A stretch of DNA of 64,000 bases from Nocardia sp. XZ_19_385 (GTDB lineage Bacteria; Actinomycetota; Actinomycetes; Mycobacteriales; Mycobacteriaceae): assembly GCF_015355755.1 (NCBI RefSeq), contig NZ_JACVEE010000002.1, forward strand, positions 248,001-312,000, in the 5' to 3' direction. The notes below the pieces were generated by a model. That model had not been told where the DNA came from and did no database searches. It saw only the letters and a list, made by a program, of their open reading frames with translations. Made by a program: the position numbers and the translations under genes. This document shows positions 14,628-23,720 of the stretch, piece by piece; position 1 is the stretch's first letter, and every line of letters begins with the position of its first letter.

Positions 14628-14643
14628 TCTGCATCCTTGCAGA
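14628..14643. promoter_or_regulatory. Inverted repeat in the LysR/permease intergenic region
   Basis: TCTGCA-TCCT-TGCAGA is a perfect 6-bp inverted repeat with a 4-nt spacer just upstream of the LysR start. Another TCTGCA occurs near 14688, inside CAGATCTG. Position and symmetry fit an autoregulatory LysR site, but it overlaps the ribosome binding site and could equally be an RNA hairpin. The 14627-14771 region also contains GGGGCCC near 14717. Confidence 0.4.
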
Positions 14644-14771
14644 CTGCCCGTGCGGATTTGGCCATTGCGGACCGAACAGATCTGCACGAATACTCATCCC
14701 CAGCTAGAAATTGTGGGGCCCATCACAGCAAGAACACTGAGGTATGGGCGCCGAGCGTGAGGAGATGTTCG

Positions 14772-16151
14772 ATGAGCGTGCGCAATCCAGTGCGGCCGAC
14801 CGGCAACGAGCCGGGTGATAACCCTTCCGGACTCAGACGGGTGGTCGCCGCCTCCATGGCGGGCACGGTCGTCGAGTGGTACGAGTTCTTCCTCTACGGC
14901 ACCGCGGCCACGCTGGTGTTCAGCAAGGTGTTCTTCGCCCAGGGCACCAGCGAACTGGATGCGATCCTGGCCGCGTTCGTCACCTACGCGGTCGGCTTCG
15001 CGGCGCGCCCACTGGGCGGCATCGTGTTCGGGCACTTCGGTGACAAGTACGGCCGGAAGAAGCTGCTGCAGTTCAGTCTGCTGCTCGTCGGCGCGGCCAC
15101 CTTCCTGATGGGCTGTCTGCCGACGTTCGCCCAAATCGGTTACTGGGCACCGGCTCTGCTGGTCACGCTCCGCTTCATCCAGGGCTTCGCGGTGGGCGGT
15201 GAGTGGGGCGGCGCGGTGCTGCTGGTCGCCGAGCACAGCCCGAACGCCAGGCGCGGCTTCTGGGCGAGCTGGCCGCAAGCCGGTGTGCCCGTGGGTAATC
15301 TGCTCGCCACCCTGGCCCTGCTGGTCCTGACCTCGACCCTATCGGATGCCGCGTTCCTGAGTTGGGGCTGGCGCGTGGCCTTCTGGCTGTCGGCGGTCGT
15401 CGTCCTGGTCGGCTACTACATCCGCACCAAGGTCACCGACGCCCCGATCTTCGTCGCCGCGCAGCAGGAGATGGAGCAGATCAAGGCCACCTCGTTCAGC
15501 GTGGTGGAGGTCATGAAGCGTTATCCCCGTGGCGTTTTCACCGCGATGGGCCTGCGGTTCGGCGAGAACATCCTCTACTACCTGGTCGTCACCTTCACCA
15601 TCACCTACCTCAAGGTGCAAGTCGGCACCGACACCAAGGTGATCCTGTGGTGGCTGCTCGCCGCGCACGCCGTGCACTTCTTCGCGATCCCCGCGGCCGG
15701 GTACCTCAGCGACCGATTCGGCCGGCGCCCGGTCTATCTCGTCGGCGCGATCACCGGGGGCACCTGGGGCTTCTTCGCCTTCCCGATGATGGACAGCGGC
15801 CACAACGTGGTCATCATGTCCGCGATCATCATCGGCCTGGTGTTCCATGCCCTGATGTACGCCGCCCAACCGGCCATCATGGCGGAGATGTTCCCGACCC
15901 GGATGCGGTATTCCGGTGTGTCCCTGGGCTATCAGGTGACCTCGATCGTGGCGGGTTCGCTGGCGCCGATCATCGCGGTACGACTGTTGAACACCTTCGA
16001 CTCCGCGGTACCGATCGCTTGGTATCTCGCGGGCGCCGCCACCGTGACGGTCATCGCGGTGTTCTTCGCCAAGGAGACAAAGGGTTTGGATCTCGCCAGC
16101 GTCGACGCGGCGGACCGTGCCATGATCGCTGAGCCCGCGGTGGCCAAATGA
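14772..16151 (+). CDS. MFS transporter, metabolite:H+ symporter (MHS) family
   Basis: The 459-residue, 12-helix permease carries the MHS signatures: VVEWYEFFLYGTAA in helix 1, GHFGDKYGRKK between helices 2 and 3, LRFIQGFAVGGEWGGAVLL, and AGYLSDRFGRRP in the second half. MHS carriers (ShiA, KgtP, ProP) import small organic acids or zwitterions with protons. The gene overlaps the following short-chain dehydrogenase by 4 nt (ATGA), so a hydroxy-acid such as 3-hydroxybutyrate is a reasonable substrate guess. ATG 14772 has AGGAG 7 nt upstream. Confidence 0.94.
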   Translation: MSVRNPVRPTGNEPGDNPSGLRRVVAASMAGTVVEWYEFFLYGTAATLVFSKVFFAQGTSELDAILAAFVTYAVGFAARPLGGIVFGHFGDKYGRKKLLQFSLLLVGAATFLMGCLPTFAQIGYWAPALLVTLRFIQGFAVGGEWGGAVLLVAEHSPNARRGFWASWPQAGVPVGNLLATLALLVLTSTLSDAAFLSWGWRVAFWLSAVVVLVGYYIRTKVTDAPIFVAAQQEMEQIKATSFSVVEVMKRYPRGVFTAMGLRFGENILYYLVVTFTITYLKVQVGTDTKVILWWLLAAHAVHFFAIPAAGYLSDRFGRRPVYLVGAITGGTWGFFAFPMMDSGHNVVIMSAIIIGLVFHALMYAAQPAIMAEMFPTRMRYSGVSLGYQVTSIVAGSLAPIIAVRLLNTFDSAVPIAWYLAGAATVTVIAVFFAKETKGLDLASVDAADRAMIAEPAVAK

Positions 16152-16894
16152 GTGACCTGACCGGTAGATCCGCGCTGGTCACCGGCGGTGCGAGCGGCAT
16201 CGGCGCGGCCTGTGCCCGGCTGCTCGCCGCACGCGGCGCCACCGTCACCATCGCCGACATCGATGAGACCGGCGCGAAGGAACTCGCTCATGAACTGGGC
16301 GGAAAGGCTTGGGCGGTAGATCTTCTCGACGTCACCGCGCTGGAAGACCGCCGGCTCGACATCGACATCCTGGTGAACAACGCCGGGGTGCAGCGCATCT
16401 CACCGATCGAGGATTTTCCGCCCGAACAGTTCCGCCACCTGCTCACCCTCATGGTGGAGGCGCCGTTCCTGCTGATCCGCGCGGCACTGCCGCACATGTA
16501 CCGCAACGGATTCGGCCGGATCGTCAATATCTCGTCGGTGCACGGCCTGCGCGCCTCCGCCTACAAGGCGGCCTACGTGACGGCCAAGCATGCCCTGGAA
16601 GGCCTTTCGAAGGTGACCGCGCTCGAAGGCGGTCCGCAGGGGGTGACCAGCAATTGCGTCAATCCCGGGTATGTGCGAACACCGTTGGTGGACAAGCAGA
16701 TCGCCGATCAGGCCCGCACCCACGGGATCCCCGAGCAAGAGGTGATCGAGAAGATCATGCTCACGGAGAGCGCCGTCAAACGCCTGGTCGAGCCGGAAGA
16801 GGTTGCGTCCCTGGTCGGTTGGCTCGTCTCGCCGGAAGCGGGCATGGTCACCGGGGCGTCCTACACGATGGACGGAGGCTGGAGCGCCCGATGA
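16148..16894 (+). CDS. Short-chain dehydrogenase, likely 3-hydroxybutyrate dehydrogenase
   Basis: The 248-residue NAD(P)-dependent enzyme has TGGASGIG (residues 12-19), NNAG (77-80), and catalytic Ser130, Tyr143 and Lys147 in YVTAK. The NPGYVRTPLVDKQI segment after the active site and the C-terminal MVTGASYTMDGGWSAR are typical of D-3-hydroxybutyrate dehydrogenases, which oxidise 3-hydroxybutyrate to acetoacetate. It is translationally coupled to the permease. The acetoacetate it would form is the substrate of AacS encoded at 23721, which supports the assignment. A related SDR specificity cannot be excluded. Confidence 0.82.
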   Translation: MSDLTGRSALVTGGASGIGAACARLLAARGATVTIADIDETGAKELAHELGGKAWAVDLLDVTALEDRRLDIDILVNNAGVQRISPIEDFPPEQFRHLLTLMVEAPFLLIRAALPHMYRNGFGRIVNISSVHGLRASAYKAAYVTAKHALEGLSKVTALEGGPQGVTSNCVNPGYVRTPLVDKQIADQARTHGIPEQEVIEKIMLTESAVKRLVEPEEVASLVGWLVSPEAGMVTGASYTMDGGWSAR

Positions 16895-16896
16895 AC

Positions 16897-16929
16897 GGAG
16901 AGCGGCCGTGTGAGGGGCGGCCGTCCTCC
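16897..16929. terminator. Imperfect hairpin between convergent genes
   Basis: GGAGAGCGGCC (16897-16907) pairs with GGCCGTCCTCC (16919-16929) with one mismatch and one wobble, leaving an 11-nt loop. It sits between the stop of the SDR gene and the stop of the TetR gene, whose stop codon it touches. There is no U-tract, as is usual in high-GC actinobacteria, so it is only a plausible bidirectional terminator. Confidence 0.45.
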
Positions 16930-17525
16930 TAGCCCAGCGCCGCCAGCACCATCTGCCGCAGGATCGGCCGGGCGCGGGCGGCGGTCCCCCGGGACGACGC
17001 ACTGTGCGGCGTCGAGTTCATCAGGCCGAAGGCGGCGTGCGCCTGCACCCGCGCCGTCTCCTCGGCGAGCTCCGGATGCAGCTCCTGCAGCACCCCGACC
17101 CATACCTCGACGTACTGCCGCTGGGTGCGGCGCAGCTCCCGCCGCGGAGCGACCGGGACGTTCTCGAGGTCGCGGTCCTGGATGCGGATGAGTTCGGGAT
17201 CGCCGAGCGCGAAGTCCAGGTGGAAGTCGACCAGCGCGCTCAAGGCGTCTTCCGCCGAAGCGGCGCCGGCCACCACGGCCTTGCCGCCGTCGAACAGCCG
17301 CTGGCTGACTCCCACGAGGAGCTCGACCAGCAGCGCTTCCTTGTTCGGGAAATGCCGGTAGACCGCGGGCCCGCTGATCCCGACGGCCGCGCCCAGGTCG
17401 TCCAGGCGCATGCCGAGGAACCCGCGCTCGGCGATCAACCGGGCACCGGCTTCCAGCAGCTGACCGCGCCGCTGTGCCTTCAACTGCTCGCGGCGGGTGG
17501 GCGCGACAGGGTCCACGCTGGTCAC
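16929..17525 (-). CDS. TetR-family repressor of the leucine-degradation operon
   Basis: The 198-residue TetR regulator has an N-terminal helix-turn-helix (residues about 15-60: RLDDLGAAVGISGPAVYRHFPNKEALL) and a ligand-binding domain (FHLDFALGDPELIRIQDRDLENV and following). GTG 17525 is supported by GAGGAG 5 nt upstream. It is divergent from accD1 with a perfect palindrome between them. The position parallels the TetR regulator Rv2506 (BkaR) beside the M. tuberculosis accD1 block, so it probably represses branched-chain acyl-CoA catabolism and is released by an acyl-CoA (inference). Confidence 0.9.
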   Translation of the reverse strand: MTSVDPVAPTRREQLKAQRRGQLLEAGARLIAERGFLGMRLDDLGAAVGISGPAVYRHFPNKEALLVELLVGVSQRLFDGGKAVVAGAASAEDALSALVDFHLDFALGDPELIRIQDRDLENVPVAPRRELRRTQRQYVEVWVGVLQELHPELAEETARVQAHAAFGLMNSTPHSASSRGTAARARPILRQMVLAALG

Positions 17526-17556
17526 ACACGCTCCTCTCGACCGTCCTGGACAACTC

Positions 17557-17574
17557 GGTTAATCAAGATTAACC
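17557..17574. promoter_or_regulatory. Perfect 18-bp palindromic operator, TetR/accD1 intergenic region
   Basis: GGTTAATC-AA-GATTAACC is an exact inverted repeat (8-bp arms, 2-nt spacer) centred in the 94-bp gap between the divergent TetR gene and accD1. Size and placement are those of a TetR dimer site that could control both directions. A second, weaker repeat CAGTTA/TAACTG lies at 17582-17601, nearer the accD1 start. Confidence 0.75.
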
Positions 17575-17619
17575 TGAATTCCAGTTATCGGCGACTAACT
17601 GACCGACAGGACTTCCGTG

Positions 17620-19203
<1,584 letters not shown>

Positions 19204-19208
19204 GCGAC

Positions 19209-21266
19209 ATGTTCAACGAGTTTGATGGATCCCGGCCAAAAGCACGCCGGGATGACGGGGGCGTGGTGCGTTTCGATACCGTACTGGTCGCCAACCGTGG
19301 TGAGATCGCGGTGCGCGTCATCCGGACGTTGCGCGCCATGGGAATTCGATCCGTCGCGGTGTACAGCGACGCCGACGCCGACGCACGCCACGTGCTCGAG
19401 GCCGACACCGCAGTTCGGCTCGGGCCCGCGCCCGCGCGCGAAAGTTACCTGGCCATCGACAAAGTCGTCGCCGCGGCCGTGCGCACCGGCGCGCAAGCTG
19501 TGCACCCGGGCTACGGATTCCTCTCCGAGAACGCCGCTTTCGCCGCCGTGCTGGCCGAGGCGGGGATCGTGTTCCTCGGTCCGCCCGCGCGGGCGATCGA
19601 GATCATGGGCGACAAGATCGCCGCCAAGAACACCGTCGCCGCGTTCGATGTACCCGTGGTGCCCGGTATCGCCCGGCCCGGCCTGACCGACGACGAGCTG
19701 ATCGCGGCGGCCACCGACATCGGCTATCCGGTGCTGGTCAAGCCGTCCGCGGGCGGCGGCGGCAAGGGCATGCGGCTGGTCGAGGACCCGGCGCAACTGC
19801 CCGCCGCGCTGGTCAGCGCCCGGCGCGAGGCGGGCGCCGCGTTCGGTGACGACACGCTGTTCCTGGAGCGGTTCGTCACCCGTCCCCGTCACATCGAGGT
19901 GCAGGTGCTGGCCGATCAGTTCGGCAACGTCCTGCATCTGGGTGAACGCGAATGCAGCTTGCAGCGCAGGCATCAGAAGGTGATCGAGGAAGCGCCCTCA
20001 CCGCTGCTGGATGCCGCGACCCGCGCCAGAATCGGTGCGGCGGCCTGCAATACGGCGCGCAGCGTCAACTACGTCGGTGCGGGCACCGTCGAATTCATCG
20101 TGTCCGCGGACCGCCCCGACGAGTTCTTCTTCATGGAGATGAACACGCGGCTGCAAGTGGAGCATCCGGTCACCGAGCTGGTCACCGGCGTGGACCTGGT
20201 GGAATGCCAGGTGCGGGTGGCGGCGGGCCAGAAGATCGCGGTGGAGCAGGAAGACATCCGCATGACCGGGCACGCCATCGAGGCGCGGGTGTACGCCGAG
20301 GATCCCGGTCGCGGATTCCTGCCGACCGGCGGCACGGTGCTCGATCTGTCGGAGCCGGAAGGCCCTGGCGTCCGGGTGGATTCGGGCCTTCGGACCGGGA
20401 CCGTGGTCGGCAGCGACTACGACCCGATGCTGTCGAAGGTCATCACGCACGCTGCCGACCGGACCGCCGCGATCGCGAAACTCGATCGCGCCCTGGGCGA
20501 TACGGTGCTGCTCGGCGTCACCACCAACATCGAATTCCTGCGATTCCTGCTGGCCGATCCGGATGTGGCGGCCGGTCGCCTCGACACCGCGCTGCTGGAT
20601 CGCCGGGTCGGCGACTTCCAACCGGCCGAGGTCGGCGACGACATGTTCCTCGCCGCGGCCACCTATCACTGGCTGCGGAACTGGCCGACCGGTTCGGCGG
20701 ATCCGTGGACCATGCCGACCGGCTGGCGGATCGGGTCCCCCGCACCCACCACCATTCGGCTCACCGGTGGTGAGCGCACCGAGCACGTGTACTTCACCGG
20801 CACGCCCGAGGCGGCCACCGTACACCTGAACAGCGGCGAACCACTGCCGCTCACAGCCACTTACGTGGACGGCGGCGTTGCCATCACCCTGGACGGGCTG
20901 CGTCAGGACTACCGAGTCGCCGAACACGATGAGCAGCTGTGGGTTTCGGGCCCCACCGGTATCGCGATGCTGCGCGAGGTTCCCGAAGAACGCGTCCGCA
21001 AGGGCGCCGAACAGGTCGGCGACGCCGAAATCCGCAGCCCCATGCCGGGTTCGGTGATCGCGGTGCTCGTCGAGCCGGGCGCCACCGTCGAGGCGGGTGC
21101 GCCGATCGTGGTCGTCGAGGCCATGAAGATGGAGCACACGCTCACCGCGCCGACCGCCGGAACGGTCGACATTCTCGCGGCGGCGGGCACGCAGGTCCGC
21201 CTGGATCAGCCCCTGGCCCGTATCGCCGCATCGAACACTCCCGCACCAGAAGGACTTCCAGCATGA
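19209..21266 (+). CDS. accA1: Acetyl/methylcrotonyl-CoA carboxylase biotin-carrying (alpha) subunit
   Basis: This 685-residue fusion of biotin carboxylase (residues about 20-465; ATP-grasp loop [26 protein letters not shown]) with a C-terminal biotinyl domain carries EAMKMEHT, with biotin attached at Lys640. It makes carboxybiotin for AccD1. Homologues begin almost at [16 protein letters not shown]; here ATG 19209 adds about 20 residues that are encoded largely by a REP-like palindrome. GTG at 19263 or 19266 would give a standard N-terminus but has no clear ribosome binding site. The true start is therefore uncertain. The 3' end overlaps the acyl-CoA dehydrogenase by 4 nt. Confidence 0.92.
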   Translation: MFNEFDGSRPKARRDDGGVVRFDTVLVANRGEIAVRVIRTLRAMGIRSVAVYSDADADARHVLEADTAVRLGPAPARESYLAIDKVVAAAVRTGAQAVHPGYGFLSENAAFAAVLAEAGIVFLGPPARAIEIMGDKIAAKNTVAAFDVPVVPGIARPGLTDDELIAAATDIGYPVLVKPSAGGGGKGMRLVEDPAQLPAALVSARREAGAAFGDDTLFLERFVTRPRHIEVQVLADQFGNVLHLGERECSLQRRHQKVIEEAPSPLLDAATRARIGAAACNTARSVNYVGAGTVEFIVSADRPDEFFFMEMNTRLQVEHPVTELVTGVDLVECQVRVAAGQKIAVEQEDIRMTGHAIEARVYAEDPGRGFLPTGGTVLDLSEPEGPGVRVDSGLRTGTVVGSDYDPMLSKVITHAADRTAAIAKLDRALGDTVLLGVTTNIEFLRFLLADPDVAAGRLDTALLDRRVGDFQPAEVGDDMFLAAATYHWLRNWPTGSADPWTMPTGWRIGSPAPTTIRLTGGERTEHVYFTGTPEAATVHLNSGEPLPLTATYVDGGVAITLDGLRQDYRVAEHDEQLWVSGPTGIAMLREVPEERVRKGAEQVGDAEIRSPMPGSVIAVLVEPGATVEAGAPIVVVEAMKMEHTLTAPTAGTVDILAAAGTQVRLDQPLARIAASNTPAPEGLPA
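19226..19258. repeat. REP-like palindromic element at the 5' end of accA1
   Basis: TCCCGGC (19230-19236) and GCCGGGA (19246-19252) are perfect arms around a 9-nt loop. The left flank GATGG and the right flank TGACGG also match the copy at 52328-52357 inside the right NRPS. Two matching copies in unrelated contexts point to a dispersed repeat family. This copy lies between the accD1 stop and the conserved start of AccA1. Confidence 0.75.
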
Positions 21267-22423
21267 CCGACTTCCTATCGACCGGCACCCTCCCCGAGGA
21301 CTACCGCGACCTGGCCCTGACCGTGCGCGACTTCGCCAATTCGGTCGTGGCCCCGGTCGCCGCCGAACACGACGCCAACCACACCTTCCCGTACGAGGTC
21401 GTCAAGGGCATGGCCGAGATGGGCCTGTTCGGCCTGCCGTTCCCGGAGGAGTTCGGCGGCATGGGCGGTGACTACTTCGCGCTCTGCCTGGCGCTCGAGG
21501 AGCTCGGCAAAGTCGACCAGAGCGTCGCGATCACCCTGGAGGCCGGTGTCTCGCTGGGTGCGATGCCGATCTACCGCTTCGGCAACGACAAGCAGAAGCA
21601 GGAATGGCTGCCGCAGTTGACCGCCGGGCGCGCCCTCGCCGCGTTCGGCCTGACCGAAGCCGGCGGCGGCAGCGACGCGGGCGCCACTCGCACCACCGCC
21701 CGGATCGACAGCGGCGACTGGATCATCAACGGCAGCAAGCAGTTCATCACCAACTCCGGCACCGACATCACCCGCCTGGTGACCGTGACCGCGGTAACGG
21801 GCGAGCGCGAGGGCAAGAAGGAGATCTCCACCATCCTGGTGCCCACGGACACCCCGGGGTTCGTCGCCGAACCGGCCTACAACAAGGTCGGCTGGAACGC
21901 CTCCGACACCCATCCGCTCAGCTTCACCGACGTGCGGGTCCCCGAGGAGAATCTGCTCGGAGAACGCGGCCGCGGTTACGCCAACTTCCTGCGCATCCTG
22001 GACGAGGGCCGCATCGCGATCGCCGCGCTGTCGGTCGGCGCGGCGCAGGGGTGCGTGGACGAGAGCGTGCGCTACGCCAAGGAGCGCGAGGCGTTCGGCC
22101 GGACCATCGGCCGCAACCAGGCCATCGCCTTCAAGATCGCCAGAATGGAGGCCCGGGCGCACGCGGCCCGCACCGCCTACTACGACGCCGCCGCGCTGAT
22201 GCTCGCGGGCAAACCGTTCAAGAAGCAGGCCGCCATCGCCAAACTGGTGGCCAGCGAGGCGGCGATGGACAACGCCCGCGACGCCACCCAGATTTTCGGC
22301 GGCTACGGCTTCATGAACGAATACGCTGTCGCCAGGCACTATCGCGACAGCAAGATCCTGGAAATCGGCGAGGGCACAACGGAGGTGCAGCTGATGCTGA
22401 TCGGGCGGGAGCTAGGTCTGTGA
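21263..22423 (+). CDS. Acyl-CoA dehydrogenase (isovaleryl-CoA/branched-chain type)
   Basis: The 386-residue FAD flavoprotein has [21 protein letters not shown] and [13 protein letters not shown] for the flavin site, [18 protein letters not shown], and C-terminal [36 protein letters not shown] (read in pieces). Glu353 occupies the canonical acyl-CoA dehydrogenase catalytic-base position, whereas classical isovaleryl-CoA dehydrogenases use a different glutamate, so substrate assignment rests mainly on operon context (compare FadE19 beside accA1/accD1 in M. tuberculosis). It would oxidise isovaleryl-CoA, or another branched acyl-CoA, to the 2-enoyl-CoA used by the carboxylase. Starts and ends with ATGA/GTGA overlaps. 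Confidence 0.92.
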   Translation: MTDFLSTGTLPEDYRDLALTVRDFANSVVAPVAAEHDANHTFPYEVVKGMAEMGLFGLPFPEEFGGMGGDYFALCLALEELGKVDQSVAITLEAGVSLGAMPIYRFGNDKQKQEWLPQLTAGRALAAFGLTEAGGGSDAGATRTTARIDSGDWIINGSKQFITNSGTDITRLVTVTAVTGEREGKKEISTILVPTDTPGFVAEPAYNKVGWNASDTHPLSFTDVRVPEENLLGERGRGYANFLRILDEGRIAIAALSVGAAQGCVDESVRYAKEREAFGRTIGRNQAIAFKIARMEARAHAARTAYYDAAALMLAGKPFKKQAAIAKLVASEAAMDNARDATQIFGGYGFMNEYAVARHYRDSKILEIGEGTTEVQLMLIGRELGL

Positions 22424-22890
22424 AAAAGATCGAACAGCGCGGTCTCTGGTTCGAGGAATTCGAAACCGAGGTCGTCTACCAGCACCGGCCCGGACGCACC
22501 ATCACCGAGGCCGACAATGTCCTGTTCACCACGCTGACCATGAACACCCAGGCGCTGCACCTGGACGCGGCCTTCGCCGACAACCAGCCGCCGTTCAACC
22601 AGCGGCTGGTGAACTCGATGTTCACGATGTCCACCCTGATCGGGTTGTCGGTGGCGCAGCTGACCCAGGGCACGCTGGTGGCCAATCTCGGGTTCTCCGA
22701 GGTCAGCTTCCCGAAGCCGCTGTTCCACGGCGACACCATGTATGCCGAGACCGTTGTCACCGAGAAGCGGGAATCGAAATCCCGTCCGGGCGAAGGGATT
22801 GTGACGCTGGTGCATACCGCGCGGAATCAGCACGGCGATGTCGTGGCCACCGCCACCCGCAGCACGCTGGTCCGAAAGCGGCCCGCATGA
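22420..22890 (+). CDS. MaoC-like hot-dog dehydratase
   Basis: The 156-residue single hot-dog domain starts with GTG overlapping the upstream stop (GTGA). Motifs are WFEEFETEVVYQHRPGRTITEADNVLFTTLTMN near the N-terminus, then LSVAQLTQGTLVANLGFSEVSFPKPLFHGDTMYAETVV, the MaoC pattern. In the matching M. tuberculosis cluster Rv2499c occupies this place. In the leucine route it is expected to hydrate methylglutaconyl-CoA to 3-hydroxy-3-methylglutaryl-CoA; the exact substrate is inferred from its position between the carboxylase and the CitE-like lyase. Confidence 0.88.
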   Translation: MKKIEQRGLWFEEFETEVVYQHRPGRTITEADNVLFTTLTMNTQALHLDAAFADNQPPFNQRLVNSMFTMSTLIGLSVAQLTQGTLVANLGFSEVSFPKPLFHGDTMYAETVVTEKRESKSRPGEGIVTLVHTARNQHGDVVATATRSTLVRKRPA

Positions 22891-23699
22891 GTTGGGAGAT
22901 TGCCGGACCGGCCTGGTTGTTCTGTCCGGCCGATCGTCCGGAGCGCTTCGAAAAGGCCGCGGCGGCAGCCGATGTGGTGATCCTCGATCTCGAAGACGGT
23001 GTGGCCGCCGCCGACAAGGCGGCGGCGCGCAAAGCGCTGGTCGACACCTCCTTGGATCCGGAAACCACCGTGGTGCGGCTCAATCCGTACGGGACCGAGG
23101 AGCACGCCCTCGACCTGCATGCGCTGGCGCAAACCGGGTACCGGCGGATCATGCTGCCGAAATGCGAATCGGGTGAACAGGTCCGGGCGCTCGCGCACTG
23201 CGAGGTGATCGTCCTGATCGAGTCCCCGCTGGGCGCACTGACCGTCGCCGAAGCCGTGCACGTCGACAACGCCATCGGCGTGATGTGGGGCGCCGAGGAT
23301 CTGGTGGCCGGACTCGGCGGCACCTCCAGCCGGTTCGCCGACGGCAGTTACCGTGAAGTGGCACGGCATGTTCGCTCCACCGCGCTGCTCGCGGCCAAGG
23401 CCTACGGCAAGTTCGCGCTCGACTCGGTGTACCTGAACTTTCGTGACCTGGACGGGTTGCGCGCCGAGTCGGAGGACGCGGTGGCGGTGGGCTTCGACGC
23501 CAAGGTGGCGATTCATCCCAGCCAGGTCCCGGTCATCCGGACGGCCTACGCGCCCTCGGACGACGAGATCGATTGGGCCCGCAAGGTTCTCGCCGAGGTG
23601 CCGAACCACCGCGGCGTCTTCGCGTTCGAGGGCCGGATGGTCGACGCACCGGTCCTGCGCCATGCCGAGCAGGTCCTGCGGCGCGCACAAATCAGCTAG
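22887..23699 (+). CDS. citE: CitE-like 3-hydroxy-acyl-CoA lyase (HpcH/HpaI family)
   Basis: The 270-residue TIM-barrel lyase has family residues visible in FCPADRPERFEKA, VILDLEDGVAAADK, VVRLNPYGTEE (substrate-binding Arg), VLIESPLGAL (metal Glu) and GVMWGAEDLVAGLGG (metal Asp). Stand-alone CitE proteins in actinobacteria are not citrate lyase subunits; the M. tuberculosis counterpart Rv2498c is reported to cleave citramalyl-CoA and (R)-HMG-CoA-type substrates, serving itaconate and leucine degradation. Here it should release acetyl-CoA plus acetoacetate. ATG 22887 overlaps the MaoC stop. Confidence 0.9.
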   Translation: MSWEIAGPAWLFCPADRPERFEKAAAAADVVILDLEDGVAAADKAAARKALVDTSLDPETTVVRLNPYGTEEHALDLHALAQTGYRRIMLPKCESGEQVRALAHCEVIVLIESPLGALTVAEAVHVDNAIGVMWGAEDLVAGLGGTSSRFADGSYREVARHVRSTALLAAKAYGKFALDSVYLNFRDLDGLRAESEDAVAVGFDAKVAIHPSQVPVIRTAYAPSDDEIDWARKVLAEVPNHRGVFAFEGRMVDAPVLRHAEQVLRRAQIS

Positions 23700-23720
23700 T
23701 CAGCAAGGAGAGGTACAGCG

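Noticed and set aside
14322..14771. N-terminal extension of the MHS permease
   Set aside because: It is antisense to the LysR gene; ATG 14772 has an AGGAG at good distance and matches the family start.
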